Source: Pisaster brevispinus
Lineage: Eukaryota; Echinodermata; Asteroidea; Forcipulatida; Asteriidae
NCBI GenBank assembly: GCA_023634235.1
Contig: JAMKCF010000003.1
Location: 9,808,742-9,872,741 of the forward strand
Direction of reading: 5' to 3'
DNA: 64,000 bases
Made by a program: the position numbers and the translations under genes. Below, one piece after another: positions 22,020 through 34,200 of the stretch. Below the pieces are notes generated by a model that was given only the letters and a program-made list of their open reading frames with translations, did no database searches and was not told where the DNA came from. How positions within the stretch are numbered: position 1 is the first letter of the stretch; each line of letters begins with the position of its first letter.

Positions 22020-22150
22020 AATTGACCCGTCAATCTAAAACGACCGGGTTGAAACTTTATCTGGATAAAGGTTCCAGGGTGCCATATCTATTTCCGGGTT
22101 AGTGTGACCCGGAAAACAGTTTCAATCCGGGATCCTTCTCCAGGTCAGTC
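22020..22150. repeat. Decayed GGGTCA/TGACCC element remnant
   Basis: GACCCGTCAATC, GGGTTAGTGTGACCCGGAAA and CAATCCGGGATCC phrases match the internal wording of the dispersed element; the ends are lost. Confidence 0.5.
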
Positions 22151-23574
22151 TGTATTTGGTTCTCGATGTAAGAGACTTCTAGGTGGAACGTAAACAAGTT
22201 CAGCAAAATATTTAGTTCGCCACCTGCTTGTTGACTTGAAATCAGGCAGAACTTTGAAAGGCGGGAGGGGTAGAGGGGAGAAGCGGCAATGCTTCTCCTA
22301 TATGGAATTGTAGTTTGTGGCACTTCCTACTTAATACTGTATATAAGTATATATTTACAATTAAGCCTTGCATTGAATGGCTTGCTTTGTGAATGAAAAT
22401 AATTTTCAACTTTTGGGGGATTGGATTGAAGAGAGGCCTTATCATCTACGTCAACTTTCCTAGGTGTGATCATTGTTATATCACTGTAACGTAAAAAGGG
22501 AACAGACTATAATACTTCCAGCCTCGATTTGATATCTACTGGTTTCCAATGTACTTCCGCTCTAGCCTCTGTTTAGTTGGCGTTACTTGAATTGGAGAGT
22601 AGCCAATATGGCTGCCTTGCTGCACATTGTTCGAGGAAGACGTCCGGTTGTGTTGGATGTGGTTGCTGGGTGTACTCGTCTTAAAGATTCCTTGAGTAGA
22701 GTAAATTGTGCCCCCGTGGAATCGAGACTTGTCCCCCAGTAGCTGTGTCTGGTTGGGGTGTGGTACTACCATTAGTTACTAGCACGCACTCTCTGGCACT
22801 TCAAAACGAGAACACAACATCGTTAGAACAATGCATCCACACAATATTTTGCTCACAGTCCTCTTCTGTGTTAGGATCTCTGGGCGAAGTATACACCATG
22901 TAACCCGTGATATTACAAAAGAGCCACAGAGCATAGCCTTCCTGCGTGCACGATTTGTACACATCTCAAAGGAAGACAACGTTAAATCTGACATTTTATG
23001 GAGATTGCATGCTCTGATTTTTATCAACTTTTGATGTATCAGCTGTTACTTTTATAACTCTTGAATTTATGAGGAAATTATGAGACAACACATATAAATT
23101 TTCCCATATGACCTGTATAGAATCTTGCCACCCAGGAAGTTCCTGGGAATGCACAAGGTTAATTTTTTTTTGTAAACAAAAGGTTACATCGTCTGTAAAA
23201 CCTCATACCTGTCTTTTAATTTTCCTTGTTTAAGATTTTGTTTAATGATATCTCTTGTCTTGTGTACGAAAATGAACTGTAATAATTCAGCTTGTTTATG
23301 AGACACAACCGTGCATGCAATGATCTCTTCTTGAAAGAAGTGAGATAGAAAGAGGTGAGATAAGCCTCGACGGACGTTTCGAACATTGTGGTCTGTTTGT
23401 CTTTAGGCGAATGCTCTTGAACAGAGCACACGAATCGAAACGTCGTGGCTCTCAACACCGACATTTTGTAAAGCTTCAAATCTTACTTAAGACGAAAAGA
23501 CTTGTTGTTTTGTATTAAAGGAGAGAAATATGATATCATTTATGAATGAACGAAATAGGGTTGTCCTTCCTCTT
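22151..23574. other. Intergenic, nothing recognised
   Basis: Several short open frames occur on both strands but none resembles a known protein or shows exon signals. Confidence 0.45.
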
Positions 23575-23700
23575 TGTAGGGGTCGGAGCTCCGCGGAGCT
23601 CCACGGCAGCCGGAGGGCTCTTCCCGCTCCCACTCCGGCGGGCCCGGCAACGCGTTCCACGGTGGACACCTCATGTTATAGGTCGAGGTCCAACATGTCT
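23575..23700. other. GC-rich island with an 18-bp palindrome
   Basis: A short block far richer in G+C than its flanks. It contains the perfect palindrome GGAGCTCCGCGGAGCTCC at 23585-23602 and several CpGs. No gene start is recognisable next to it, so its role is unknown. Confidence 0.5.
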
Positions 23701-24457
23701 CCGTACTATGTGGTAAAACTGAATGTAACTTGATACTTACTGCTTGTTGTACTCCATGGGTTTGGGCGTAATGGTGTTAATGCTAAAGAGTCGTTTTCCT
23801 GAACAACTAAATGCTGTATTAAAATTTGAAGTAAAGAAAAGTTTAAAAACATATATATTGAAGAACACCAAGGGATCAGTAAGAGTGCCTTTGCACTTGG
23901 TTTGTTTTATTTCCATTCATACTTGGATAAACAGATTAAAAAAAATTAATGAACAATACAAATATCAAAATAGTAAGGTCCCTTTTTATGCAAACAAGTT
24001 ACTCATGTCTTTGTCTGCTGGCATTTTGTGCACGTTCGTACACGTGCTTGTGTCGATCGTCGCAATCGATATAGATGAGATCTTGGGGGGTTTTTGCCGC
24101 AGTAAATTGGACAGTCTGGATGATTGTTTCTGGTATTTGTTTTTTTGATAATACCATACAATAAAATTTGTCTGAAATATGATGGCGGGAGAGACCTTGA
24201 TAATGAAGCTAGGGGTGACCTCTTACTGTGTTTACTTACCTTACTGGAAGAACAATTTTCAATGTTAGAAAGACCGTTATTTCTCATCTCTCGAGGTGGA
24301 AGTTTCTCAGACCAGTCCTAGGTACAGGGGAAAAAACAAATAAATACCATGAGACCACGGGTGTTGACACACTCTGCCATTCCACTGGCATGCCTTGCAG
24401 GATTAATACATTGAAAAATCAGAAGTCGTTTGTATAGCGTAAATAAAATTTGCTCTA
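23701..24457. other. Intergenic, nothing recognised
   Basis: A 134-codon frame lies at 23744-24148 (+) but it is biased in composition and resembles nothing known. Confidence 0.4.
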
Positions 24458-24560
24458 CACTCTAAAAACTCCCGTGTCAGAATTGACATGGCTTTCGGGT
24501 CCTTAGGGGCCTCAACCATTTCTAGGTCAGGCTCACCCGGAAAGTGGTTAGACCCCATTC
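24458..24560. mobile_element. 5' part of the GGGTCA/TGACCC dispersed element
   Basis: Starts with the family terminus ACACTCTAAAAACTCCCGTG followed by TCAGAATTGACATGG, and keeps AGGTCAGGCTCACCCGGAAA. It is cut off before the second end. Confidence 0.6.
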
Positions 24561-24699
24561 CTCTTTTATTTTATGTACCAACTGAAACAATTTGTTACTT
24601 TTGGAACTGTGAAAATAGAACGAACGTTATCGTTGGTACTTGAACCATCGGTTTTTCTGAAGTTTGACTCTGTGGTGACTGAACCTCTAAACTTTGCGG

Positions 24700-24835
24700 G
24701 CATTCAGGTTGGCCCAGTGGTCTCTTCCCTGCGTTTCAGCTCTGTAGAGTCACGCTTCGGTCCAGAGGCTAGAGCCAATGGAGTCTCTATACCTTATTGC
24801 GTGGGTTTTTCCTATTTTGTGTTTTCCTTTTACAT
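24700..24835 (+). mobile_element. tRNA-derived SINE fragment (GGCCCAGTGGT type)
   Basis: An A-box-like GTTGGCCCAGTGGTCTCTTC, then CCTGCGTTTCAGCTCTGTAG, a decayed B box (CGCTTCGGTCC), then TTGCGTGGGTTTTTCC. The same order is found at 38250-38365. Confidence 0.5.
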
Positions 24836-24876
24836 CTAAAAAAAGTAGCATTTCCCCCATAACCGGTGCCCCATCG

Positions 24877-24882
24877 TTTATT
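24877..24882 (-). promoter_or_regulatory. Candidate poly(A) signal for the GRID-type gene
   Basis: AATAAA on the minus strand (plus-strand TTTATT), about 90 bp past the stop codon. It is the nearest canonical signal. Confidence 0.5.
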
Positions 24883-24972
24883 CTGCAGCGGTTCTTCACG
24901 GCCTCCGGGTCACAGTGCTAGTCACTTTTGGGGGTCCTTTGGTTTCATACCAGAGATATATAATAATATACA

Positions 24973-25270
24973 CTAATAAAGTACGCCCATGTCTGTCTCC
25001 ATCCTCACCAGCGTAATCCTGCCTGTCTCTTTCTGCCTCTTCTTGTAAAACGAAGGCTTGTGCCAGATGTGCTCCACAATGACCACGACGAAGGACAGCA
25101 CTGCCCCGATTATTAAGACGTAGAAGGCCCCTGCGATCTGGTCAAGATTGATGTCCGTTGCCCGGGATTTGGCGTTCATGTTGACCATCTCCTCAGGGCA
25201 GCTTGACTCCCGATCGAACCACTTCTTCCGTAGCTCCTCTAAGTGGCCTTCCTCCTGCATCTTTAGAATT
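24973..25270 (-). CDS. GRID-type receptor, last exon (end of S2, M4, tail)
   Basis: Continues [20 protein letters not shown], then a Cys (SCPEE), the M4 helix [20 protein letters not shown], and a basic tail ending METDMGVLY. The acceptor is TTACAG. About 30 residues follow M4. Confidence 0.95.
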
Positions 25271-28200
25271 CTGTAATGGAAAATAATAACAATACATGTA
25301 TTCAGTTCTGCTATAGAATATATTGTGGGCGTCTCAAAGCACTTAGTGCTTGAATAACAAGTATGCACAGTTTTGAACATCGAGAACCCATTTATATAGC
25401 ACCTTGTACAGGGTACAACCTAGTTTCAACCATGCCAGAAACACCGGGGTAACCCGTCTTTAGTGTACTGATACTGGGTTGTTTTGCCGTCATCACACAA
25501 CACACGGGACCAACACACGGCTTTACGTCCCATCGAACGCCAAATCAGTAACAGTAGTTAATACTCAATAATACAAATGTCATTTCTGGGACCCAAACTC
25601 AAACTCTGACAGCACCAGAACTTATAAACAAGCAAACAGTTATAAACAAGCAAAAACAATGGATGGTTTGGCTTTGGCTAGCCAACTGAATCAGGCGCAT
25701 CCAGTGGACTTTGGAGGATACATCTAGAGGAATTATGGTTTGGCTCTCCTGAATTCATCAATTCGTGTATTGAAGTTTGGAGGAGTTTGTGGTATAAATA
25801 CACTTACACTAGTGATATCTTGTCTCTCCATGGAGCGAATTGTGGTGTAGCGATGCCGTACCCTTTCAGGTTAAACGGCTTGCCAACTGTCATGACATTA
25901 CATTCCTTCTGCTTGATATAGTCCAGGATGGGTGCGTCCCAGAAGAAGGCGTACTCCTCGTTCTGCACCCGCTTGTACCCCGCCTCGGCGTTGGGCACCC
26001 AGGGGTTGACATCTAAGTCGGACATGAAACTCCACATCCGCTCGTATGTGGGCTGGTTTTTCCGCTTCTCGAAGAAGCGGGCCAGGCTGCTGTTGACGAT
26101 GGTTCCGTAGACGACCGTCTTTTGCATGGCCAGGTCCTCTAGGGAGTTGATGGGGTTCTCCATGCGGGTGACGGTCAGGAAGGCGGCCAGGTTGGCGGTG
26201 TATGTGGCCGTGATGATGAGTGCGAAGAACCACCAGAAGGCGCTCAGGACACGGCCAGAGATGGACAGAGGAGAGGTATCACCACCTACAGTGAAACAAA
26301 CGACCCAAACAGGATGTGAACCTTTGATCTTCCGGGAAATAACCAGGTCAGCCTGACCCAGAAATTGATCATCAGGACCACTGGCATCCGGAATCTGGGT
26401 CATTTCTGACCTGTGATTTGATCGCTGTTTATCGAAGTAAACGACGGTTGCATGTCTTTATAATGCTGTTTTCTCAAACTTGACAGCATTTCAATCGGAG
26501 ATGTTTCCCATTGAGGAGTGGCGCTAGTTTATGGAACGCCAAAGAGGCAAATTATCCGATCAACACATCGATCGTTCTTTTGCATTGATCGATCGTTCTT
26601 TTCATCGATCGATCGTTCTTTTCACCGATCGATCGTTCTTTACATCAATCGATCATTCTTTGCATCGATCGATCGTTCTTTTGCATCGATCGATCGTTCT
26701 TTTGCATCGATTGATCGTTCTTTTGCATCGATCGATTGATCTTTGCATCGATCGCCCCTTTCCACTGATCGATCGACGAAAAAAGAGCGATTAGAAAAGA
26801 CCAATTGAAAGCCTGATTGAAAGACCGATTGAAAAAGACCAATGCTCGAACATCGATACGTTACGCCTCACAAACAGTCCGCCGACGTGTACATAGACCG
26901 CCTCTTTGGCGTTCCATACTTGTTTGAACTTCATACTAAGTGAGCTTTCAGACTGCAACAAATCCTTTTGTTTTTTGTATTCGATAGTTTACAATCCGAT
27001 CTTTAAAATACTTACCCTGCTGCATGCAAGACGCGAACGCGAACCACATGCTGTTCTTCAAGTCAAAGGCGTCCGTGTTGTTGGAGTTTTCCCGCCTAAA
27101 ACTACTGTACGGACTGAGTCGGTCTACGATGTAGATCAATATCCCAACCACAAAGAGTGACGCAAGGACGCAGCCCCACACTTTGAAGTCCAACGGCTCC
27201 AGGAAGGCAAAGATGTTAGTCTTCTTCTGGGGTTTACGCATGAGGATTCCCACACCGTAGTTCATGTAAGGCTTGGTGAAGTCCACTACGGCCTCCCGGT
27301 CAGAGTTGATCACCATGCCGGCCACGGCAAGCTCAGCCCGCTGCAAATAAACACGAGTTACAGGAGAATTTCATCGAAATTGTTCTGCAGTTTAAAAATG
27401 TGCCGTTTATGTTGGCCTTATGTTTTAAAACGATACCCGTAAATTGTTAACCGCAAACAGACTGTCAGGAAAAGCATTAATTTACAGGATTATACAAAAT
27501 AATCTTCATTCTAATAATTATTTGAACGTCTCGTTGTATGAGTGTGTTGTAATTATTAGTGCATATTGGCCACTTACATTGTCACCCCTCCCCAAATCTG
27601 TTTGGAGGCAGACTTCATGTCTCAGCCCCTCCAACTATATTTATTGGGATGCGCCACCCCCTATAAAAACCACTCCTAAGGAAAATATTACATAAATGTG
27701 CCTATTAACAGTGATGACTAGGTAATGTTACTGTGTGGATATCACCACAGTGTTCACAAATCATTAATACTGTGTAGAACCCTTAGCACTGAGACTTGGC
27801 CAACGACGTGGACACAATGTGAAAAAATGCCACTGTTGTCTAGTAAGTTGGGCAATTAGGGGAATATTTGATATTTTGATACTAGCACGGAGTTTGACAC
27901 ACAGTCATATTAGGTCACGAGAAAGACATTTGGCTATAGTGCCAGCGCAGGTTTCAATTTTGATAAAAGTATAACAAGAATAAGTAGTATTCAAATTTGC
28001 AAAATGGCTGTCACTGCTTGTAATTCTATTAATATTTTTTTCAAAGGACAAATCTACGATGACCCTAAAGCTAAATATCTCTCTCATAACATGCTCTCTG
28101 ACTTTGTGCTTGTATCATCAAAGGCATAGTCCCATCACCTACCTGCCGTACTAAGTTTCAAACTTGATCTGTAACACACTGGGAACACATACTTTGCTTT

Positions 28201-31200
28201 GCTGATCACGGTGTAAATATAGCAAGTGGGGGATAGGGATAAACCAAAATTGCTGTATATTATACATTATTTTGACTGAGATCACCTTCGTCCAGTCCAG
28301 TTTCTCTTCAGTAGTATTTAAACACACTAGTAAGTCAAACTATTTCTGTAGCGTCACCTTAAAAAAAAAACCTACATTCCCATCAACGTTTAGGCTAAAA
28401 CTCTAGCAATTAATTTGTATTCAATATGAGTTTATGCTTTAGCGTTGGTTGTCAATTAAATACAATCTTCGCGCACAATATAAACTGAAGTATCATGTAG
28501 TTTAGATAAAATATCATGTTTCTCTTTCTACTTCGGTCTGCAACTTGATACTGAAAGATGAGTAAAAGGTGCGTTAAAAGTATATAAAGGGAAGAGATAT
28601 TCGATCGATGGTTTGTTTTTTTAGAGTTTAGTTACGGACATGCAAAAGTAATGCTTAGGCTAGGTAGTACAAAGTTCGTCATCTTAAATTGCAACTATTT
28701 GTACATTGATCTCAATTTGAGAAAGAAGCAGAGCTATTTTCTTAGAACTGAATTATACTGTCCATCACTTAAAAGATGTTCCAACAGGTAATACCGTGAA
28801 TTTGCAAATAAGTGGCAGTTTTGTGTTCGACCACCGCGTAGTTTGTGACAAAGCCCACACAAATGTGTTTCAATGTAAAATATTACAAAATACGCATATT
28901 TAGAAGTCTCAGAAACAGAAGTGTGCATCGACACATACAACTTCAGTTTTCTGTTCAACTTTATGGGGGCCACTCGAGCTACGCCAGTTACAAAACAAAT
29001 TTCCTTACAAGAATTCCGATTTTAAACAGCGGTCATCTCAGAATTGATCACCTGCGTTTGAGTTAATCTCAGGACAACATTTTCAGGGCCGGACCTACCC
29101 CAGAATACCCAAAGATGAAAGTCAATAACCCCATAAGGTACAACAATTTGACCTTGTTTTTAACCATCCCTAAAAGTTCAAATACCCTCAAAAACTGATA
29201 TGTAAAAACATGAGAGCATGCTAAATAATAAATTAGCTTAGCGCATTGATTTTGTTTTTATCTTTCCCCACGATGCACTATAATGACCTCTCCGCAAACA
29301 CTTGGTGGCGCACTATATTGTAATTCACCCGTATTGAGTTTAACTCATTACGGGCTTTGTACAACAATACCTTTAAAGTGCGCCACGAGTTGAGTTTATT
29401 AAAGTTTTAAGGCCATAGACTTACACGGTAGTACACTTCTCCAATCAGCCCATTCCACGTCCCATCTTCAGTCTTTCCACCGTAGAGCCCATCGGGTACA
29501 AGATACAGTTCATATTTAATGTTCAGCTCTTTGGCAATAAACTCCAACATGTCGATGCAGAAACCAGAATACTTGTGACCGTTCACTGTCTCATCACGGC
29601 TGACAAAGGGTGCTTCCTGAATAAATTTGCATATCCAACGACAAATTCCTCATCCGTGTGTTCATATCAAACCATGAAGTATGCATAGCAAAATAATTAT
29701 GAAGTGAGCAAGTCAAGTCAAGAAATTAAAGTTCAAATAAAAGCAACTTATATTTTAAATGATTAAAATTGTATATATTATGGTGACTTTAGTAAATGAT
29801 AGTATTTACAAGATACACTTGCAAACTTTGTTCACATGAATATGCATATATGACGAAATATACAAAAAGATCAGCCTTCAAAGCAAGACGGCTTTAATTT
29901 GCATTTAAAGCTTGGCGGTTGCAAACCGGCAAACAAATTTAAAACCTTATTAAAAATTTGACTCCCCAAATGCTAGACCATTGATAGACAGTAACCGTGT
30001 GTGACGTCAGTGCGAGGCGCTGCCAGTCAGACGTGCGCAGTATCTTTACATGTATTTTGACTTTTAAAATGGCAGACCATGGACAGATATTAGCCGCATG
30101 TGACGTCAGTGCAAGATGTCAATCAGACAATTATTCTCCCAATATCTTACCACTACTGTCACAATACGCAGGGTTGTATTGTTACTGATGAATGGTTCGA
30201 AACTCCGCGTAAAGGGAGTTTTGTCCAAATGTAATCGGTTGTCCGGATCCCAGGATCCAATCTAAAAAGAAAAAGAACAAGTATGATAAAGAAAAAAGTA
30301 ACTACAATTATACTAACATTAATGAGTACAAAATAACAATAAGCTATTGTACATTTCGCACCATGTATCATGAAACCACCGTTAGGTTCAGCCATTCCTA
30401 TTTCGGAGATACCACCTGTGAGCCGTGAGGTTCAAAATGCCTTCGTAAAGTTACAATAACCCTTGCATAGGGTCGCCATTGTTGAGGTCAAACAATTGAA
30501 ACGTCGTACACGTGTGTACGTGGAACGTACAACTCTCAGCCAATGATAGGTATTCATTGACCTCAGTGAGAACGCTGTTTGAGCTTGTGTCGTCACATGC
30601 AAAGGGTCTTTTCGGAGTCGAAGATAAAGTTATGCACGTCACTTCATTGTTTGAATGAATGAGATTTCCTGTTTTACATAATTGAAAAAACAGTGCTGTT
30701 TGGCAATGAAAACCTTTACTTACCGGTCAGGTGATTACAAGCAATACTGCTTATCATAGAAATAAATGCTTTGCAGAAGCAGGTTACCAGCTCAAATGTC
30801 ATGGTAATGTTTATTGTTTATGACCGGTTCCATGCAAATGTTAGCTTAGCACAACAATTTGCAAAGCACAATTTCTGCATAGCAGCTGCATGTAGTTAGG
30901 CCAATAGCCACATGCTCTAGTCTCTAAGTATGACTTGCATGGTGACCATCCGCTATCTTCACATATTATTTTTAAAGCACCTTTATTTTCTTATATATCA
31001 GTTTTATGTCATTTAACCACCCCCCGTTTCTGTCCTCACCTTCCATGCCTTGGTTTGATTCAGCCGACTTTCGACGGTGATGACATCCACTGCGATCTCA
31101 TCGTTCAGGTTTGTGTGGTTGTACCGAATGTTTCCCATCAGTCCATTCGTTTCCGTCTGTCAACAACAAGAAAGAGGAAGTTCGCTTCAAGTAGAGTGTC

Positions 31201-34200
31201 TCAAAGCATTCCTGAAACCATATCAACTCCTTTGGAGTATGCAGCACTGGCAGCCAAATTGGCGCACAAGTGAATACTAATCATTCCTATCAATAATCTC
31301 TACCCTCGCATGTACCAATTTACTCCTGGATGATGAGAAGCAATTAAAGTTAAATGCCTTCCCCAAGAAACTTGTCAATACCAGGATTCGAACCCACAAT
31401 CAGAAGACTCGGCCATCAGGACTTGAGTTCGATGCTCCAAACTCCGTCGGCCACGACACGCAGGGGTAGTGATAGCACAAGGTGCTTTGAAAAACAAACA
31501 CGAGCATATTGACAAAATGTATTAATAGTAGTAAATTCTTCAAGGAAACTATACACAGCTCTAGGCATTAGCAATAAAAGCTGTACATAAGAACCGAAAT
31601 TGAAAATGCATTATCACTCTGTGTGAAGTAAAGTGTTATCGGTTTCGATAAAAAAAACCTGCGCTGACACTTTTCTTTTGTGGTACGTTTTTCCTCATAA
31701 TAAAATTATGTATCTCTATCCAAACCTAGGATCTTTTGATGCTTAAAACTCCAGATCCACGATTGATTTTGACAATTATGTTTTGTTTTATTTCTGGTAC
31801 TACTCAGTTGTTTAGTGTTACCCTGTGAAGGAGCTTTCTTAGTCTGCTGCCTCCTTTCCACGTCCGGGGCTTACTCTCATAGCATTGCTGACTCTCGGGT
31901 TCTATGTACTTGTCTCGTTCGACCATCTCGTCCAGGGCCACCGCGAGAACCCGCACAGCATCGTACATGTAGGCTGCTTTAAACTGTGTATGTGTGAATT
32001 AAATGCATATTAATTATTGTGTCAGTTTTTTAAGTATTTTGTTTTTGACTGAAATATTGTATGTGTGAGCTCATTGTACTACCGGTTCCTTCCACTGACA
32101 TTGACTGCCCGTTTTAAATTATGCTGACTTCATTTCGGATTTCCATGGTAGTATAAGTTCGGAAAACAAGGACATGATCTTTGCTTTGCTGTGTAATGCA
32201 ACTTTTACAGCTAAACAAGAGCAATATGCTCATTAGATCATCGCGACATCAACTGTCAGTTATAAATGATTATATTCGTATTTCCATGGTAGCTCGACTT
32301 GAATCGAACAAATAACGGCAAAGTGATGCCATTGGCATTATCTGCTCGATGATATAAGTTGGTACATCGATATTTTCATAGAAGCAAGCACTTTTCTAGT
32401 TCTTTGCTGATTGCCATACAAATATCATTGACACCAAGCACTCATTACAAATCATACTGAATTTGACATTCGACACTCTGTAGAAAAGTGGGAATATACA
32501 AAATGTTGTTACCCTCACCTGGACCGTGTTGAGGTACCCGGGGGAGAGGTACGTGGCATTCACGTCGTCCTCTTGGTCAATGTCCTCGTACAATATCCGC
32601 CACGCGTTGAAGAACTCCTGTGGTTGTGTTTGAACTTTGACCTGCTGTTTAATGAGCGTGATGATCCCCGTGGATCCGTTCAGGAACCTCATGCCGCCAT
32701 CCTCGGTGATTTCCTGGGATGGGAGTAGGCGGGAAGAGAGCGGTAAATCGGAGTCAAAACTACAGTACCATAACAAAGGATTGACTTTTAAATCGCTAGG
32801 TGGCAGCAGATATACCGATTTTTTACGTAGTTCTGAGCATGCGCACTTTCCCGAGAGCCATTGATTAAGTCTGCTGCCACCTAGCGTCCTCAAAAACTCA
32901 GTAAAAAAAACCACCCCTAAATGGATGATAAATCCTTGACTTGCAGAAGTGCTTTCAAATAAAAGTATATTTTATAAAGTAGTTATATTAAAGAAGATTA
33001 GTATCAAATAATAGAAAGTAAGTTTACAGTTGAAACCAGAAAGTTGTTTCCTTGTATCCAAGGAAACTAAGTGACATTCTAAAGCGTGAGCCTACCCCAG
33101 TAGTTGTGAAACCTCCGGGTTCGTCATCCACCAATGTGTCCCAGTCCTGTTGCCGGAAGAAGAAACAGTATCAACAAACAATTATAAATGCCTTTCTTAT
33201 AGATCTTGTGATCCGTGATCCAATTTTTTTACCATTCTCAAAAGCATGAATACATTTCCAAAAATAAAATAAAGGGGGTAACCATAATTGATTATAAAAC
33301 GGCATTAGGTTTAAAATAATCACCAGTTTGGTAACATATTGGGCCGGATTACAATTTGGGCTACATTCGGATTACATTTTGAATCAAACCACACTTTGGA
33401 CGGTTGGCATCATTGCCAACACAGCTTTTACGATTTATGACGGTTTATGGTTGACCTTTGAATTTTGTCCATGATAATACAAGGAGCTCTAGAAATGCCA
33501 TTCCACTTATCCAGATAAGGAGTCGCCAAGACGACCTGCTGAACATTTGAAGTGGGCTTATCGTGATAATTTATCTCACCAAAGATTCAAAAGAAGGTGC
33601 TATCAGAAAAAGGTTGTACACAATTCGCCGTATGGGGTGACAGAAGCTACGGGGGACAGAATCTATTCGCTCGTCCCCAGCGCCTTGCCTTAAAACCAAA
33701 GGCGCTGGGATGGGCAAATGTATCAAGCACGCTCATTAGTTAATGCTCAGTCCCATCATGCATCACACTCACACTGCAAGCACTGCACGCATGACGTACT
33801 TCCTGAACAAGAATCTGTGTGAGCTGATTAGCCCATCCCAGTGGTCCTGGATAGGCCGCTGGGGCCGAGCGAACAGAATCTAGTGCACACCGGCTGTAGC
33901 CACTGCCGAAGCCGGCAGTTCGGACATGGCCCTAAGATTGTATCACGAGTTCATGTTCTAGTCTTGCGAGATAAATTACCACGGCAAACTTCCCTTGCTT
34001 CATAAAATACATTTACGGCAACTTTGCGAGATGAAATATCGCGTGTCTGAATTGGTAAGTGCGAGGCACTCACGGGACTCCGTAGTAAAATAGGACTCCT
34101 CGTATTAGTGTTAGCATGTAAGCTACATATTATAGAGAAAACATTCTACGAAGGGGAAACGTATGGGTGAGTTAAGTTTATTGCCTGGACGGCAATATTA

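Larger units (their letters stand above)
26286..27015 (-). other. GRID-type receptor intron
   Basis: Intron of 730 bp, more than half of it the TA-flanked element at 26532-26915, plus a GGGTCA-family remnant at 26335-26415. Confidence 0.75.
27341..29424 (-). other. GRID-type receptor intron
   Basis: Intron of 2084 bp. It holds a long-armed foldback element (27860-28138) and a small hairpin element (29298-29395). Confidence 0.7.

Noticed and set aside
23744..24148. 134-codon open frame as a gene
   Set aside because: Composition is AT-driven, with no recognisable motif and no splice or promoter context.
25898..26233. 111-codon minus-strand frame in another phase
   Set aside because: Shadow of the receptor M3/S2 exon.
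26518..26794. Open frames of repeated DRSF/HRSI peptides
   Set aside because: They come from the ATCGATCG minisatellite inside a transposon-like element in an intron.
32396..32914. 172-codon minus-strand frame as one exon
   Set aside because: Only 32519-32713 is conserved; the flanks contain the GTGAGG donor and CCCAG acceptor, and a MITE arm.
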